Source of the DNA: Ciona intestinalis
Taxonomy: Eukaryota; Chordata; Ascidiacea; Phlebobranchia; Cionidae
Length of the DNA stretch: 64,000 bases
Direction of reading: 5' to 3'
Assembly: GCF_000224145.3 (NCBI RefSeq)
Contig: NC_020178.2
Span: 578,986 to 642,985, forward strand
The translations under genes were made by a program, and so were the position numbers. The number at the start of each line of letters is the position of its first letter. Position 1 is the stretch's first letter. Positions 21,324-33,651 of the stretch are shown in pieces. Below the pieces are notes generated by a model, which was given only the letters and a program-made list of their open reading frames with translations, was not told the DNA's origin and ran no database searches.

Positions 21324-22244
21324 TTATTGTTGAGTGCCGCTGAAAGCTGGGTTTTCGTGTCCGCTAGATGGCTCTAAAGAGCTAAATTCTGACATCATAC
21401 GATTTTTACGACCACGAGAACTTGACCTGGATCGTGGAGTCCTAATATTTAAAATCTGATAAAATTTGCGCAAAAAATGTTCGGTAAATGCACTTTAAAC
21501 ATAGGGTGGAATTAATGTTATTCATCATGGGATACTAGTTTAACTTTTGTTGTGCGTGGTAAAATTCATATATTACATATAATATTAAATTATGAAACTT
21601 TATACAAAAGTAAAAATTCACCCACAAAGTTACATACATAGTAACTTTTATTTGTTATAAGACTGTTGCTTCCCTGTCCCGCGAGGATAAATATGTTACA
21701 TATATTCATACATGAATATGAAAACATGGATAATCAAGTTGCATTCATTTATTTTTAACTCAAAAGCGGACAGGAGGTATATAACAGAACACCCATGCTA
21801 TAACGACTGTCATTACCCAGCCACGCGAGGATAAATAAATAATTAACAACAAAGTTACATACATGGTAACTCGTAATCATGGGGTATATAAAACAGAACA
21901 CCCATGCTATAACGACTATCATTACCCCGCCACGCAAGGATAAATAAACCATTAACAACAAAGTTACATACATGGTAACCCGTAATCTGGCATGGGGTGT
22001 ATAAAACAGAATACCTGTGTTATAATGACTGTCATTACCCCGCCATACAAGAGGATAAAAAGATTTATTCACAACGTAACACATAAGATTACCTTTTAGA
22101 AGAAGACCTTCCCCTATTCTCCACTGTTTCCAGATTTAATTTAACCTGGTCGTGTTTCAAACTTGAAGAAGTAGAACCGTATCTAACACGATTGTTGTTG
22201 TTCGTGTTTGCTGATGTCATAATAGGCTGTATGATGTCATTGCC
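21324..22244 (-). CDS. Ser/Arg-rich C-terminal tail exons in phase with Munc18
   Basis: Two exons, 22093-22244 and 21324-21441, with good acceptors and a GT donor, phases 0 and 2, stop TAA at 21324-21326. They encode an Asn-rich then Ser/Arg-rich segment ([20 protein letters not shown]) and end [10 protein letters not shown]. They lie immediately downstream of the Munc18 3' exon and keep its frame, so they are probably an extended Munc18 tail or 3' sequence of the same transcript. An independent small gene lacks a visible start. Confidence 0.6.
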
Positions 22245-25200
22245 CTGTCATAAAACGAAAATTATTAAGATGTTTAATTGGAAAAGTCTAGAAGTTGTGT
22301 ACTGCTATGATTTATCAATTGTTCTAACCTAGTGGTCACTTAATTGTCAGCCATGCAGAAAAACAATCATTCCCGAAGTTACATATTTGGTAACTTGTAA
22401 GCGGGCACGAGGTGCGTGAAACAGAACACCAGTGTTATAATGACTGTCGTAACCCCGCCATGCGAAGATAAACAAGTTACATTCATTCATTCATAATACA
22501 TCAATATTAGCAAAAATAATAACCTTTTTTCCTTGAGATTGAACCATACACAAGGATAAACAAGTTATATTAATTCATACATACATTATTACCTAAAACG
22601 TGAGGATAAACAAGTTACATTCATGCAAAGCTACCATGCAAAAATAACCTTTTTTTTCTTAGAGATTGAAAGTCTTCGTAAACTCCTACGAAGAGCGGAC
22701 GGTAACCCGGCTACCAGCGACCCATCGCGTCATTGTCCTTCAGTAAGACTCGCTACTTCTGCCAATAATTCGTTCGGCTGCCAGAAGTGAGTGGAACCTT
22801 AATATATTGACAGTTTAATTAATATTTTTAATTTTATTTCCATTTTAAGAAAATGTGATAAATTTTATAAATCTGACCCTGATTATTTAGAATAGTTCTA
22901 TTCAAATGACGAGACTGGCGATGCCATTTAGGCGAAATATATTTCTTCATTACTATTAGTGGGTGGACTTGATTTTTGTTTGTTACGAATTTTGTAGCAC
23001 TTTCACTTTGTTAAAATACAGCTACAATCTTAGCAGGGAACCTCATTGATTAATGTGGTGAATGCAATATACTTTGGCTCTGCTTGTTTGTATGGACACC
23101 TAACAGCAGGGTAAAATCTGTGGTGACATTGTTAAAACACAGTTACACTGATAGTTGTCAAACTTAGGGAACCTCATTGATTAATGTGGTGAATGCAATA
23201 TACTTTGGCCCTGCTTGTTTGTATGGACACCTAACAGCAGGGTAAAATCTGGTTTGGACCCAAAAGTGCCAAAGCATATGATGTCACCTTTATTTAAAAA
23301 ACAGACTTCTAACTTTTCTCCTATGAAGTATTGAAATAAGTATTCCTACACAACTTATCTGGTTATTTACCATGTGACTTACACTATAATATATGCGTTT
23401 TCCTGTACACTATATTTCAGCTTAAAATTTTACTATTCTTTAGAACAAATTCAAATTACGACAGAATTTGACATCAAAATTTATAACCCGACAAAATTTC
23501 ACGCTAAGGTTACAACAAATATATAAATTGTTTCTTTGTAGATATTGATTAGACACATAACATGCTTGTATATAAGTTAGGGTATGTTATAATATGCAGC
23601 ATTGTATCTATAGTAAAGAGTGGGGAAAGATGGGACACCTTTCATTCTATTTTCTTGTCTTATTTAGTATTAAACAAAGAAAACTTAAATATTTATAAAA
23701 CCGTTTTCCGCTTGACTCCCATAGACCGTTGTTAATTGTTTAAAACACAATCAGGATATTATGTGCTAAATGTCCCATCTTCCCCCACCCTACTAATATA
23801 TATATGTGTTAAAATGGACAAAAATGTTTAAGGGGGGGGGGGGGATATTATTGTGTGATAAACAGGTCTATTCTATATGGGTGAAGTCCCATAGTGAGAC
23901 CTAGAATATAGGCCAGAGTTGGCCCATTACCACAATTCTGTAAAAAATACATTACTTTTTTGGTATTGCAGCTTAAGATAAGAAGTGCGAATGCTGTACA
24001 AAAAGAATGTTATTTTTAACAGAAATGTAAAACTTTACAGAATTATATAACCATATCATCACAATTTTAAAAGAGCTTTGTTAATTGTTAAAAACCACGA
24101 TTAGGAAAAAATTCGGAAATATCAAAGGATATTATGTGCTAACGGTATCTATCTTACCCCACAGTAATATAAGGGTTTTTTTAATTAATATTCGTTTAAA
24201 AAAACCTTGTAGAATGCTTTAAGATAAAAACAACATTAATTTTCATGCAAAAAATATTAAAAACATTTAATAAACCATCAATATGCGATTTTCAATTAAA
24301 CCCAAGTGTTTTTTATAAGCGCATAAAATAAGTTTAATAAATGTTGTTTTTTTTTGTCATTTTAGTCTCGAAAGCTGATAGTTTTCGTCAGCCTGCTAAC
24401 GTCTTCTAAGAAAGAAACTGGTTTCGCTACTAGCGTGGAGCCTAGAATTATTTATTATTTGTTTATAATTATAATTTTAATAGAAATATAATCGTTTTTT
24501 GTAGTTTTTATACGATTAGAAAAAGTTTTTATAAGATTATAACAATTTTTTAATAGTTTTTATACAATAATAATAGGTTTTTATAATATTTTTTATAGTT
24601 TTTTTGAGATTATTATAAGTTTTTATAAGATTATATAGTTTTCATACCATTACAATAGGTATTTATAAGATTATGACATAACACAAGGACAGGACAACAA
24701 CATATAGAATTGTGACATCATAATATGTGATTTCATGCATGAGTTGTTTACATACGGTATCCAAATCGAAGCGGTTCCAGGAGCAGGATAGCAATAATAT
24801 AAAAAACTTTGTTAATTATGGAAATCAAATAAAAAATTGATCAGTTTTTTATTTTTTTTATATTGTTACTCAACTATTTGCATATACATCATATATGGGT
24901 GAGGTTAAACTCGGAATCAATAATGTAACTAAATACAGATTCTACTTTACAATGTGTCTTTGTATTTATATGTGAACAGAAATATAATTATAAATTTAAA
25001 CACCAGACAAAAGAAAATGAATAAATTCAGAAAAACTAGGCAAAAATTTAAATTTAAAAAAATGAACAAAAAAATTAATAAATTTCAAATTTCGAATAAA
25101 TTGTGTACCAAAAATTTTTAAAAAAGGTTGAAAACAATAAAATAAACAGAAACTAAGCAAAAATTGAAATTATAAATACACAAAAAAAAAAAAAAAGGAT

Positions 25201-28200
25201 AAACAAAAAAAAATTAGCAAAAATTGAAATTATAAAAAAGAAACAAAAAAACAATAAATTCAAAATGTTACTGACCAATCAGAACCTCCCATTTGTCTCC
25301 TTTGTCTCGGAGTCTCTTTGTGACCTCATAAGCGGTTCTCATCTCGGAGCACGACATTCCTCCGATAACAAATATAATGAGACGAGGACCAGATTTGTAA
25401 TCCGATGGTCCTTTGTCTTTGTGCCAATGGTATCGAGCACTGAGAAAATAGACAAGGGTTTTAGGTCAGGGGAAATATAGAAGAGTTATATAATGGGTCC
25501 AAAGCTTATAGTACACAGATAATTTTTTAATTTTTCAAGTCTCGTCGCTGCTACCAATGTGGGCGTATGTGTCCTTGGGCAAGACACTTAACAGCAATTG
25601 CTCCAACCCAGTGGTCACTAACCCAGTGGCCACCCACTGTTAAAAAAAAAAAAATTTTGTAATTTTTTTTCCCTTGTGCATTTTTGTGTCAATAATAAAG
25701 ACAGTAGAAAACATATCAAGAATTAGGTCCAGGTTTTCTTGTGTATCGTTAAACTATTGTTTTCATGCCCATTGTGTGCTTATGTGTCCTTGGGCAAGAC
25801 ACTTAACATCAATTGCTCCAACCCAGTGGTCACTAATGGGTTGTCTAAATTGTCAGCCGTACAAATAAACAATTACCTACAAAGTTACACACACGGTAAC
25901 TTGTAAGCAGCCACAAGGTGTATAAAACAGAACACCCTGTTATAACGACTGTTGTTTTCCAGCCACGCTGGGATAAATAAGTTACATTCGTTACATACAT
26001 AACCAGTTTAACATAAACCAGTATAAACCAGTTCTTACCTCTTCACACTGGTACTCCCAGAACCGGATCCTCTCCCAGAAAGAAATGGGAACAACCGTTG
26101 GTCTAATTTATCATCAATTGCCATTTCCATGATGTCTTTTATAATAGGAACCCAACGTGATAACTGGTACGTTGCCTCATGCTCACGTCTCTCCAACTTC
26201 GGTCCACTTTTCTTGCGGTTCTAAATTTTTGAATTTAAAAAATAATTTGTGAAAAGTGATGCAACCAATTCAAGGTTATTGTTTCGTTGACACTTTGTAA
26301 AACTAGCTGTCAAAAATACTGAAGTGTCGGTCAAATACAACTTAACTTATATAAACCCATGTGAAAAGTGGTGCAACCAATTCAAGGTTATTGTTTTGTA
26401 AAACTAGCTGTTAGAAAGTTACATACATGGTAACTCGTAAGCAGACACAAAGTGTATGAAACAGAACACCCGTGTTATAACCACAATCATTACCCCACCA
26501 CACAAAAATAAAAAGTTACATTTATTCATTTAAGTTATATTCATATACAAGTCACATTGATTCACCTCATTATTTACTATGGTGACCCCAAGATGGTTGA
26601 AGTTTCTGATGGACGCTTGATCAGCTTCCGATATTTCAGCATGGTGGATCAGTTTCTTCAAGTTTTCTTCAGGAATCCCTGTGTAAAGTATATATGTTAG
26701 TAGTTATATATGTGTTAGTCTATTCTGTTTGTAGTTGCAGTTAAAATCTGGGATGACATTGCAAAAATAAAGTTACACTCATAGTTGTCAAACATAAGGA
26801 ACCTCATTGATTAATGTGGTGAATGCAATATACTTTGGTACTGCTTGTTTGTAAAGACACCTAACAACAGGGTAAAAACAGCCCTCAAAAAGAGTACAAA
26901 AAGTAAAAAAATAGAAAATATCAAAACCATACATACATACATACCATTTTTAAGCACAATGTACAGCAGAATGATCCTTATTTTATCGAACGGCTGTACA
27001 TCTTTATCCAGTAGAATATGGACCACACTTTTCATGGGTTCTTTAATATGGTTTCCCTTAGCGTCCGTTCCCATAACCAGGTCCTGTTCCACTTTACATA
27101 GCTTATCGACACGGTCTGTATATTGCTTCATACAGTCTTCTGCCATGTGTAAATGTGTAGAGTACTGTAGAGATATGAATGAATGTAAATTGACGGTATG
27201 GGTTCAAGGCTTGATGCTGCTACTATTGTGGTTCTTGGCCACTAATGGATTTTTGTCAGTTTTTTTTGTAATATATGGCTGACAATTTAGACAACCCATA
27301 AGTGACCACTGGGTTGGAGCAATTACAGTTAAATATCTTGCTCAAGGACAAAACTTTTTAAAATGGGTAAATTGTATTTTAAAGTGTAAAACTGAGGTGC
27401 AAATGGAAAAATTTGTGTGTTATATCATAAAAGACACCCCCAATGTTACATCTATTGGTAAATCTGTGAAAATACAGATTGAACAAGTTATCTAAATGAA
27501 TGGGTTCAAGGCTTGATGTTGCTACCATTGTGGGCGTTAATGGGTTGTCTAAATTGTCAGCCATATCGAAAATAACATTCAAATAATTAAAACTTACTTT
27601 GCTGAGTTCTTTTTGATACTGCGGCATCTTCTTAAGCATATTAGACAGATCGCGCATGGTTGTTTTCTCCCCACTGTCCATTCTCTTCTCCTTCGCAAAT
27701 GACTTCAAATGGGACGTCACTTTCCTGCAAAGAAACATCAAGATTTTGTTTTTAACAAATATATTTATTTAATTATTTTTTTTAAAGTTTTTTGAGTTTT
27801 AATAACTTTTTTTTAAATTTGTAACAAAATCAGAGGTGACATTGTTAAATATGTTACACTTATAGTTGTCAAACATAGGGAACCTCATTGATTAATGTGG
27901 TGAATGCAATATACTTTGGCTCTGTTTGTATAGACACCTAACAGCAGGGTAAAATCTGGGGTGACATTGTTAAAATGCAGTTACACTCATAGTTGTCAAA
28001 CATAGGAAACCTCATTGATTAATGTGGTGAATGCAGTATGCTTTGGCTCTGCTTGTTTGTATAGGCACTTAACAGCAGGGGAAAACTATTTTAGGTTTAA
28101 AACTGGGATGCTAACCTTTTTTATCCGAGTGCCAAACTTTAGAAAATGCCACAAGCGTTTAATTGTGGGTTCAACTTGACATATAATATATATTAAATAA

Positions 28201-31200
28201 GATGCCAATACTCACTGTGAAACAACGGCAATATGTTCATGGCGGAGCGACACCCATAAATCGTCGTCCTCGTCAAGTAGAACTTGTTTCTCTGGCTGTC
28301 CTGGTTGCTGTTGGTTCTCATATCTAATAACAACAATAGAATCAACATAATATAGTAGGGTGGTGGAAGATGGGACACTTTTAGCACATAATATCCAAAT
28401 ATCTTGATCATGTTTTAAACAATTAACAACGGCCTATGGGAGTCGTAAGGATACGGTTTTATAATTCTTTAAATATTCTTTGTTTACTACCAAATGGGAC
28501 GAGAAAATAAAATGAAAAGGTGTCTCATCTTCCCCCATCCTACTATAACATAATCTTTTTTATCTCATCAAAACAGTAGCGAAGATCTGATTATTAAAAC
28601 AATTTTATAGATTTTTCTGATACAACTGATATGCCAAAACCTAAACAAAACAGTATAGACACTTAACTGCAGGGTAAAAGCTAGTTTAAGGTATAAAATT
28701 GGGGTGCTAAAACACATTATAATTAAAAATTCACAGTAAAATGCCATCCTTAATATGACGCCATGATACAGTATATGAAGCAAATCCATAACAAGGCGCT
28801 TACTTATAAACATCATTAGATATTGGCAGCAGGTCCTGCACCATTGCTTGGTATGTGAGTTCATGCACAAGCACCGATACCGGGTCAAACCCTCGGTCTA
28901 ATATTATCAACTGTGAGCGGGATTTATCTGGTCCTTCTCCCATGTCTGGTTTATCAGCCTATTCGATAAAACATTACATTTTTAGATGTTAAATATAACT
29001 TGTTTGTTCTTGCGTGTTGGGATAAAACATTACATTTTAGAACTTCATTGTTTTTACTGTTTATTTTTAAATTTGCGTCAATTCTAATTACACAATGAAT
29101 GAAAAGTCTAAATGAAAGTAACTTTATCCTTGTGTTATAACACAGGTGTTCTGTTTCATACACCTCATGCCTGATTACGAGTTACCATGTATGTAGCTTT
29201 GTTTTTTAAACATGTTATATATGCCATACAGTATAATTATTGACCTACTTTAAAACCATCCAGTTTGCTTTGAAGTAATTGTGCGAGCAGCAACGACTTT
29301 TCTCCTTCTCTGTGGGTTAGTATAAATATTATGATTAAGTTTAAACTAAACACTATATTCTATATGGGTAAGGTCCTTCCGTCCTTGCCAGGGGATCCAG
29401 GTTTAGACCAGAGTTGGCCCATCACCCCAACACCCAAAAAAACACACATATATATAAGTATGATTCAGTTCTAAATTAAACATTCTATTCTAGAATAAAT
29501 GAATGTAACTTATTTATTTTTGCATGGCGAGCAATGACGTTGTTCTAACACAGGTGTTCTGTCTCATACACCTGGTGCCCGCTTACAAGTTATCATTTGT
29601 GTAATTTATTGCAAAAAACGTGATTTTAAAAAAAACTTCCTTATTTATCTTCACATGGTCGGCAATGACAGTCGTTATAACATGGGTGTTCTGTTTCATA
29701 CACCTCGTGCCCACTTACAAGTTACCATATATGTAACTTGAGCAAAAAATGTGATTTTTTTTAACTTACTGTATGTATTTAATTGAAGGGTCAACGACAG
29801 TCTTATAACATCTGCTCCATACACCTCGTGCCCGCTCAAAATTTACTGTGTATAAAATAAGCCAAAAAATGTGATTTCTTTTAACTTACTGTCTGTATCT
29901 AATAGAAGGGTATTCTCCCAACACAGCACATAATGTTGAAAGTTGTTCAGCGACTCTCTCCATGCATTTGTCTCTCTTATCCGTGTGGCCGGGACTGTAT
30001 ATAGCTTCAAACGAATCAGGGCAGTCCAGTGTAAAGACCTAAGGTTTGTGGGGTTTTAGGAGCATGTATAGTAGGTTGGGGTCAGATAGTTTATGTTTTT
30101 TTTGTCCCATTTGGTAGTAAACAAAGAATATTTACAGAATTATATAACCGCATTCTCATGACTCTATAATAGCATTGGTAATTGTTAAAAATATGATTAG
30201 GAAATCTGGGATATTTTGCGCTAACGGTATCCTACTTACCCAATATACTATACTTGTTAAAAAATGATTATGAAATATGGGATATTATATGCTAATTGCT
30301 AATGGTGCCTTTTTGGGCTGTTAAAAACAGGATTAAAATATGGGATATTATGTACCAAAATCTATGTACTCTAATTTGGCGACTATGCAATGTAATACAT
30401 ACATCATACGCACCTGAGACTCATATGGTAGAAATGCTATGTTTACTTCCTTGAGCGACTTAATGTACTTAGATACATTGGATTGGCACAGCATCTTGAA
30501 CAGTGGGTCTGAGCATGCTGTGGAAAAATAGAAATCAATATATTGGGAAAATATAAGTGGATCTAAGCGGTTTATATTTTATTTTCTATGATGTTTTCTT
30601 GCTAAGGGTAACAAAATTTAACATTGGTAAATTTTAAGTGATATTTGCAGTTGTCAAACATAAGAAACCTCATTGATTAATGTGGTAAATGCAATATACT
30701 TTGGCTCCGCTTGTTTGTATAGACACCTAACAGCAGGGTAAATCTGGGGTGACATTGTTAAAATACAGTTACATTCATAGTTGTCGTCAAACACAGGAAA
30801 CCTCATTGGTTAATGTGGTGAAGAGAAAGCTAACCAACTAATGTGTTTATGCATGCTTTGGTTTTAATGTATGCGCATAGCATAATACTTTACCGCTAAT
30901 TCCCTTCTCATCGTTAACCTGACCTTTGTTATTGTATTGAAGAGATAAATGAAAGTAAGACAGTCGTTATAACACATATATTCTGTTAATCTGTTTCATA
31001 CATCTCGTTCCAGCTTACAAGTTACCACATATATAACTTTGTGGGTAATTATTTTTAATTTTATGTATTTTCTTATGTATGGCTCATAATTTGGACTACC
31101 CATTGGTGACAAATAAAAATATGTAATGTAATATGCATACACCAGCTTGGAGTACATTAGGCTTTAGGTCATATATGGCATGATAACATATACTGACAAT

Positions 31201-33220
31201 GGATACTGGGAATATAATGGTAGGAAATGATGAGGTTCTAGGAAGCAACATAATACATAATGCATAATGTAGTAATAATGGTATGAAAAACACACAATGT
31301 ATATGCTAATGCTATCCTATAGTATAGTATATATAGTGGGGGAAGATGGGATACCTTTAGCAAAGAATATAAAAAATATTCTGATCGTGTTTTAAACAAT
31401 TAACAACGGTCTATTGAAGTCCTGGGGATATGTTTTTTTATACAGACTAAACACCGAAAATACACCACATTTTTATACCAGATAAGCCTTTGAAATGTTA
31501 TTTACATTATGCCTGGTAGCAGAAGTAACAGAATTTTAACTTTGAAGAAAATATGTGCAGACTAAACTTCAGAAATACACTCTGTTTTTATACCATATGA
31601 CTATAAGCCGTTGAAATATTGTTTACATTATGCCTGGTAGCAGAAGTAACAGAATATTATGGTTTAGAAAAATGCATGTCGAGTGCAGGCTCCAGATAAA
31701 AAAGTTAGAAAGTAACAGAATATTAACTTACAATCAGTGAAGAAAATATGGACGTGTTTATATTTCCTGTCATCCACAAAGTCATCTATGATATGTTCGA
31801 CTGAATCCTTGCATGGAGTGACGAAGTATACGACTTCAAATGCTGGCATTGGCTGCCTTGTTTTTGTAAGGTCTTCAACCACTGTGAAAATTCATTGGAT
31901 TAATTAGTGTGGGAAATGAGGCATTTCCGGGCAGAAATTTTTGTGTGTTGGGGTAATAGGCTAATTCTGGGCTTCAATTTGTGGGTGTTGGAGTAATGGG
32001 CCAATTCTGGCTAAATTCCCTGGCACATTTGGACAAAACATGGACAAAACCCTGGAAAAATTATGGACAAAATATGGAAAAAACATGGACAAAACATATT
32101 AAAACATAGGCCCAATTTAAGTCACAAAGTAGCCTATACCTTTTCAATTCTAATTTGAAAATGGTCCATTTAGAACTTAACTCCATTAGAAACCATTGAT
32201 TTATAAGTTGAATGTAAATTACCCTCAGCAGAGAAAATCAATACCTAATGACCTGCACACTGAACTGAATACAGCTATATCTAAAACAGGGGCAATATTG
32301 ATTTTTTGCTGCTATGTTCTATAGTAGGCATACATATGATTATGTACTTACATGTTATACCCTCATCTATTATATCTTTCATTTTACAGCAGGATGAAAT
32401 GATTCTGACACTTAAACGGTCCAGAACAAGAATCTGGAAATGAAATATTTTAATTTCAATTATTATGATATATAAATGGAACAGAACAAGAAAGAAAAAA
32501 AACATATTTATATATAAACTAAATAAACATTTTACAAAAAATTTGCAAAACATGATAAGTCTCAAAATGTAGTCCGGAAAATTTTAACTAAATGATATAT
32601 ATATATGGCCCATTACCCAAGTGCTTATATACATATATATATAAATATAATATATAGGTTGTAAACTGCCAAATACATTCTATTTTTTTTTAATTGTTAA
32701 CAATGATATAATAAATATTAATTTTGATATACAATGGTGTAAATATAAAATACAGTAATAACTAGTAAGCATTGGGGAAATGAACCATATTTGTTTTAAA
32801 ATCCCATTTATGGCTAAACATTGATTAAGAGCTCACTTTCAAGTTATAAAAAAGTCTTTTACCTTCTAAACATTTAAAAAGACAAACAAACTAATTAATA
32901 AAATATATATATACTGTATATATAATATGAATTTATTATAATAACAAACATACTTTCCACTTTGATTTAGTTTTCACTTGTCTCACCACATCGTTCATGA
33001 TGCCTGTAATATGATATAAATATTGTTTATTATTACATATATTGCTAATGAAAAATTAGTTACACTACATAATGCAAAGTTTTTTCTAAATTTCATTTTT
33101 CACAAAATGTGTGGATTTTCTGTTAAAACCTTTTTTGTGCCTGTTGGCACAGATCTGACGTTAACTTATAAAGATGAATTAGGCATCTTTCAATTACAAA
33201 TCCTGTGTGCTAAAAACTTA

Positions 33221-33251
<31 letters not shown>

Positions 33252-33542
33252 TTTGACCCAGAAAGTTAACTTTTCACTAGCGCCAAATATCCAGTTTGTG
33301 TTTATGTCTGTTTCAGTGCATGGCAGGTGAAATTATTTAACCGAATAATCAAACTATATAATATTCAGAAAAAAAACTGGCACTAGTGAAGAATCCTCTG
33401 GTACATTGCAGAATAGGCTGGTGGGAAGTGTTGGAGGTCGGTGGTTAGGGGTTGATGGTTAGGGGTTAGCAAATAAGGTGGGGGGAGATTCTTCACTAGC
33501 GCCAAAAAACTTACGTTCTCCAATAAGAGCCTTAAGCGCCAT
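21324..33542 (-). CDS. STXBP1: Munc18/STXBP1-like Sec1 family syntaxin-binding protein
   Basis: SM protein that binds syntaxin and SNARE bundles at the plasma membrane and drives vesicle fusion. Constitutive exons: 33515-33542, 32954-33003, 32352-32433, 31732-31881, 30414-30517, 29890-30038, 29249-29309, 28804-28958, 28216-28323, 27598-27724, 26945-27164, 26566-26678, 26039-26220 and 25276-25439, all phase-consistent. Seen: start [16 protein letters not shown], domain 1 [20 protein letters not shown], domain 2 [20 protein letters not shown], the domain 3 helix with [15 protein letters not shown], and [18 protein letters not shown] near the end. Ending in the 24362-24441 exon gives 590 residues, close to vertebrate Munc18-1 (594/603). 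The other end uses 22649-22797, 22093-22244 and 21324-21441. Vertebrate STXBP1, 2 and 3 are not separable; STXBP1-like is favoured by overall sequence. Confidence 0.96.
21600..22085 (+). repeat. Four tandem family A tails inside the Munc18 tail intron
   Basis: Copies begin about 21615, 21765, 21850 and 21960, each with 'caaagttacatacatggtaa' or part of it, 'ataaaacagaacacccatg' and 'taacgact.tcattacccc'. The last ends about 10 bp before the donor at 22093. Confidence 0.85.
22320..22495 (+). repeat. Family A SINE-like copy
   Basis: 'ctagtggtcacttaattgtc', 'gtaacttgtaagcgggcacg', 'ggtgcgtgaaacagaacacc', then 'aacaagttacattcattcat'. Confidence 0.85.
22649..22797 (-). CDS. STXBP1: Munc18 alternative 3' exon with an in-frame TGA
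   Basis: Acceptor 'tattaag' is in the same phase as the 24362-24441 exon. It encodes [20 protein letters not shown], then Q, then TGA at 22730-22732. GSTHF matches the conserved start of the vertebrate long C terminus. After the TGA the frame stays open for 27 codons, basic and GC-richer than its surroundings, to a donor after eight A residues, where it joins the next two exons in phase. Either the protein ends at the TGA (586 residues), an internal donor (after 22757, GTAGCG) skips it, or it is read through. Confidence 0.75.
23008..23252. repeat. Family C tandem repeat, two units
   Basis: Unit starts at about 23008 and 23124; 'aacctcattgattaatgtgg' and 'cacctaacagcagggtaaaa' occur in each. 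Between the two alternative Munc18 3' exons. Confidence 0.9.
23615..23797. mobile_element. Family B MITE copy
   Basis: 'gagtggggaaagatgggaca' at the left and 'catcttcccccaccctacta' at the right, between the alternative Munc18 3' exons. A run of G follows at 23833-23844. Confidence 0.85.
24362..24441 (-). CDS. STXBP1: Munc18 alternative terminal exon, short form
   Basis: Follows exon 25276-25439 (phase 1, acceptor 'attctag') and encodes [20 protein letters not shown], then ISFRD and TAA. It resembles the vertebrate Munc18-1 short C terminus, which is the product of including a stop-containing cassette exon. Being upstream of the other 3' exon, it would act the same way here. Confidence 0.85.
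25545..25995 (+). repeat. Two family A copies, the second nearly complete
   Basis: The first (25545-25650) has 'gctgctaccaatgtgggcg' and 'cagtggtcactaac'. The second (25765-25995) runs from 'cccattgtgtgcttatgtg' through 'gttacacacacggtaacttg' and 'cgctgggataaataagttac'. Munc18 intron. Confidence 0.85.
26255..26525 (+). repeat. Family F unit pair followed by a family A tail
   Basis: 'gtgcaaccaattcaaggtta' occurs at 26261 and 26367, about 106 bp apart, separated by 'cggtcaaatacaacttaact'. A family A tail follows from about 26415 ('gttacatacatggtaactcg'). Confidence 0.8.
26750..26878. repeat. Family C single unit
   Basis: 'gggatgacattgcaaaaata' to 'cacctaacaacagggtaaaa'. It ends about 65 bp from Munc18 exon 26945-27164. 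Confidence 0.85.
27830..28085. repeat. Family C tandem repeat, two units
   Basis: Unit starts at about 27838 and 27960, both with 'agttgtcaaacatagg' and 'cagcaggg.aaaa'. Confidence 0.9.
28351..28548. mobile_element. Family B MITE copy beside a Munc18 exon
   Basis: 'tatagtagggtggtggaaga' at the left, 'cttcccccatcctactata' at the right, complete interior. About 30 bp from the acceptor of exon 28216-28323. Confidence 0.9.
29500..29860 (-). repeat. Three family A tails with a duplicated splice-donor segment
   Basis: Tails start at about 29503, 29643 and 29785. Between the second and third lies 'ttaacttactgtatgtattt' (about 29760-29780), a near copy of the real donor region of Munc18 exon 29890-30038. 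Confidence 0.75.
30640..30822. repeat. Family C, about 1.5 units
   Basis: 'aacctcattgattaatgtgg' at about 30666 and 'aacctcattggttaatgtgg' at about 30799. Confidence 0.85.
31450..31735. repeat. Roughly 118-bp tandem duplication reaching a Munc18 splice donor
   Basis: 'gcctggtagcagaagtaaca' occurs at about 31511 and 31630, and a third partial 'agaaagtaacagaatattaa' at 31707 runs into the donor of exon 31732-31881. The duplicated unit includes 'gaagaaaatatg', also found at the 3' end of that exon. Confidence 0.7.
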
Positions 33543-33651
33543 GTTACTGCTTAATCTTTTAATACAATAAGTAAGATACAATACTGAGAAACATAAGCAA
33601 ACATACAACACAATTTATCTGAAACAAAAATAAATTTATGAATGTTTAAAA

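Noticed and set aside
22675..22795. Plus-strand exon-like frame with cttag acceptor and GTGAGT donor
   Set aside because: The minus-strand reading continues Munc18 in phase with its conserved GSTH start, which explains the coding-like composition better.
26845..27282. 145-codon plus-strand open frame
   Set aside because: Runs antisense to Munc18 exon 26945-27164 and into family A/C repeats.
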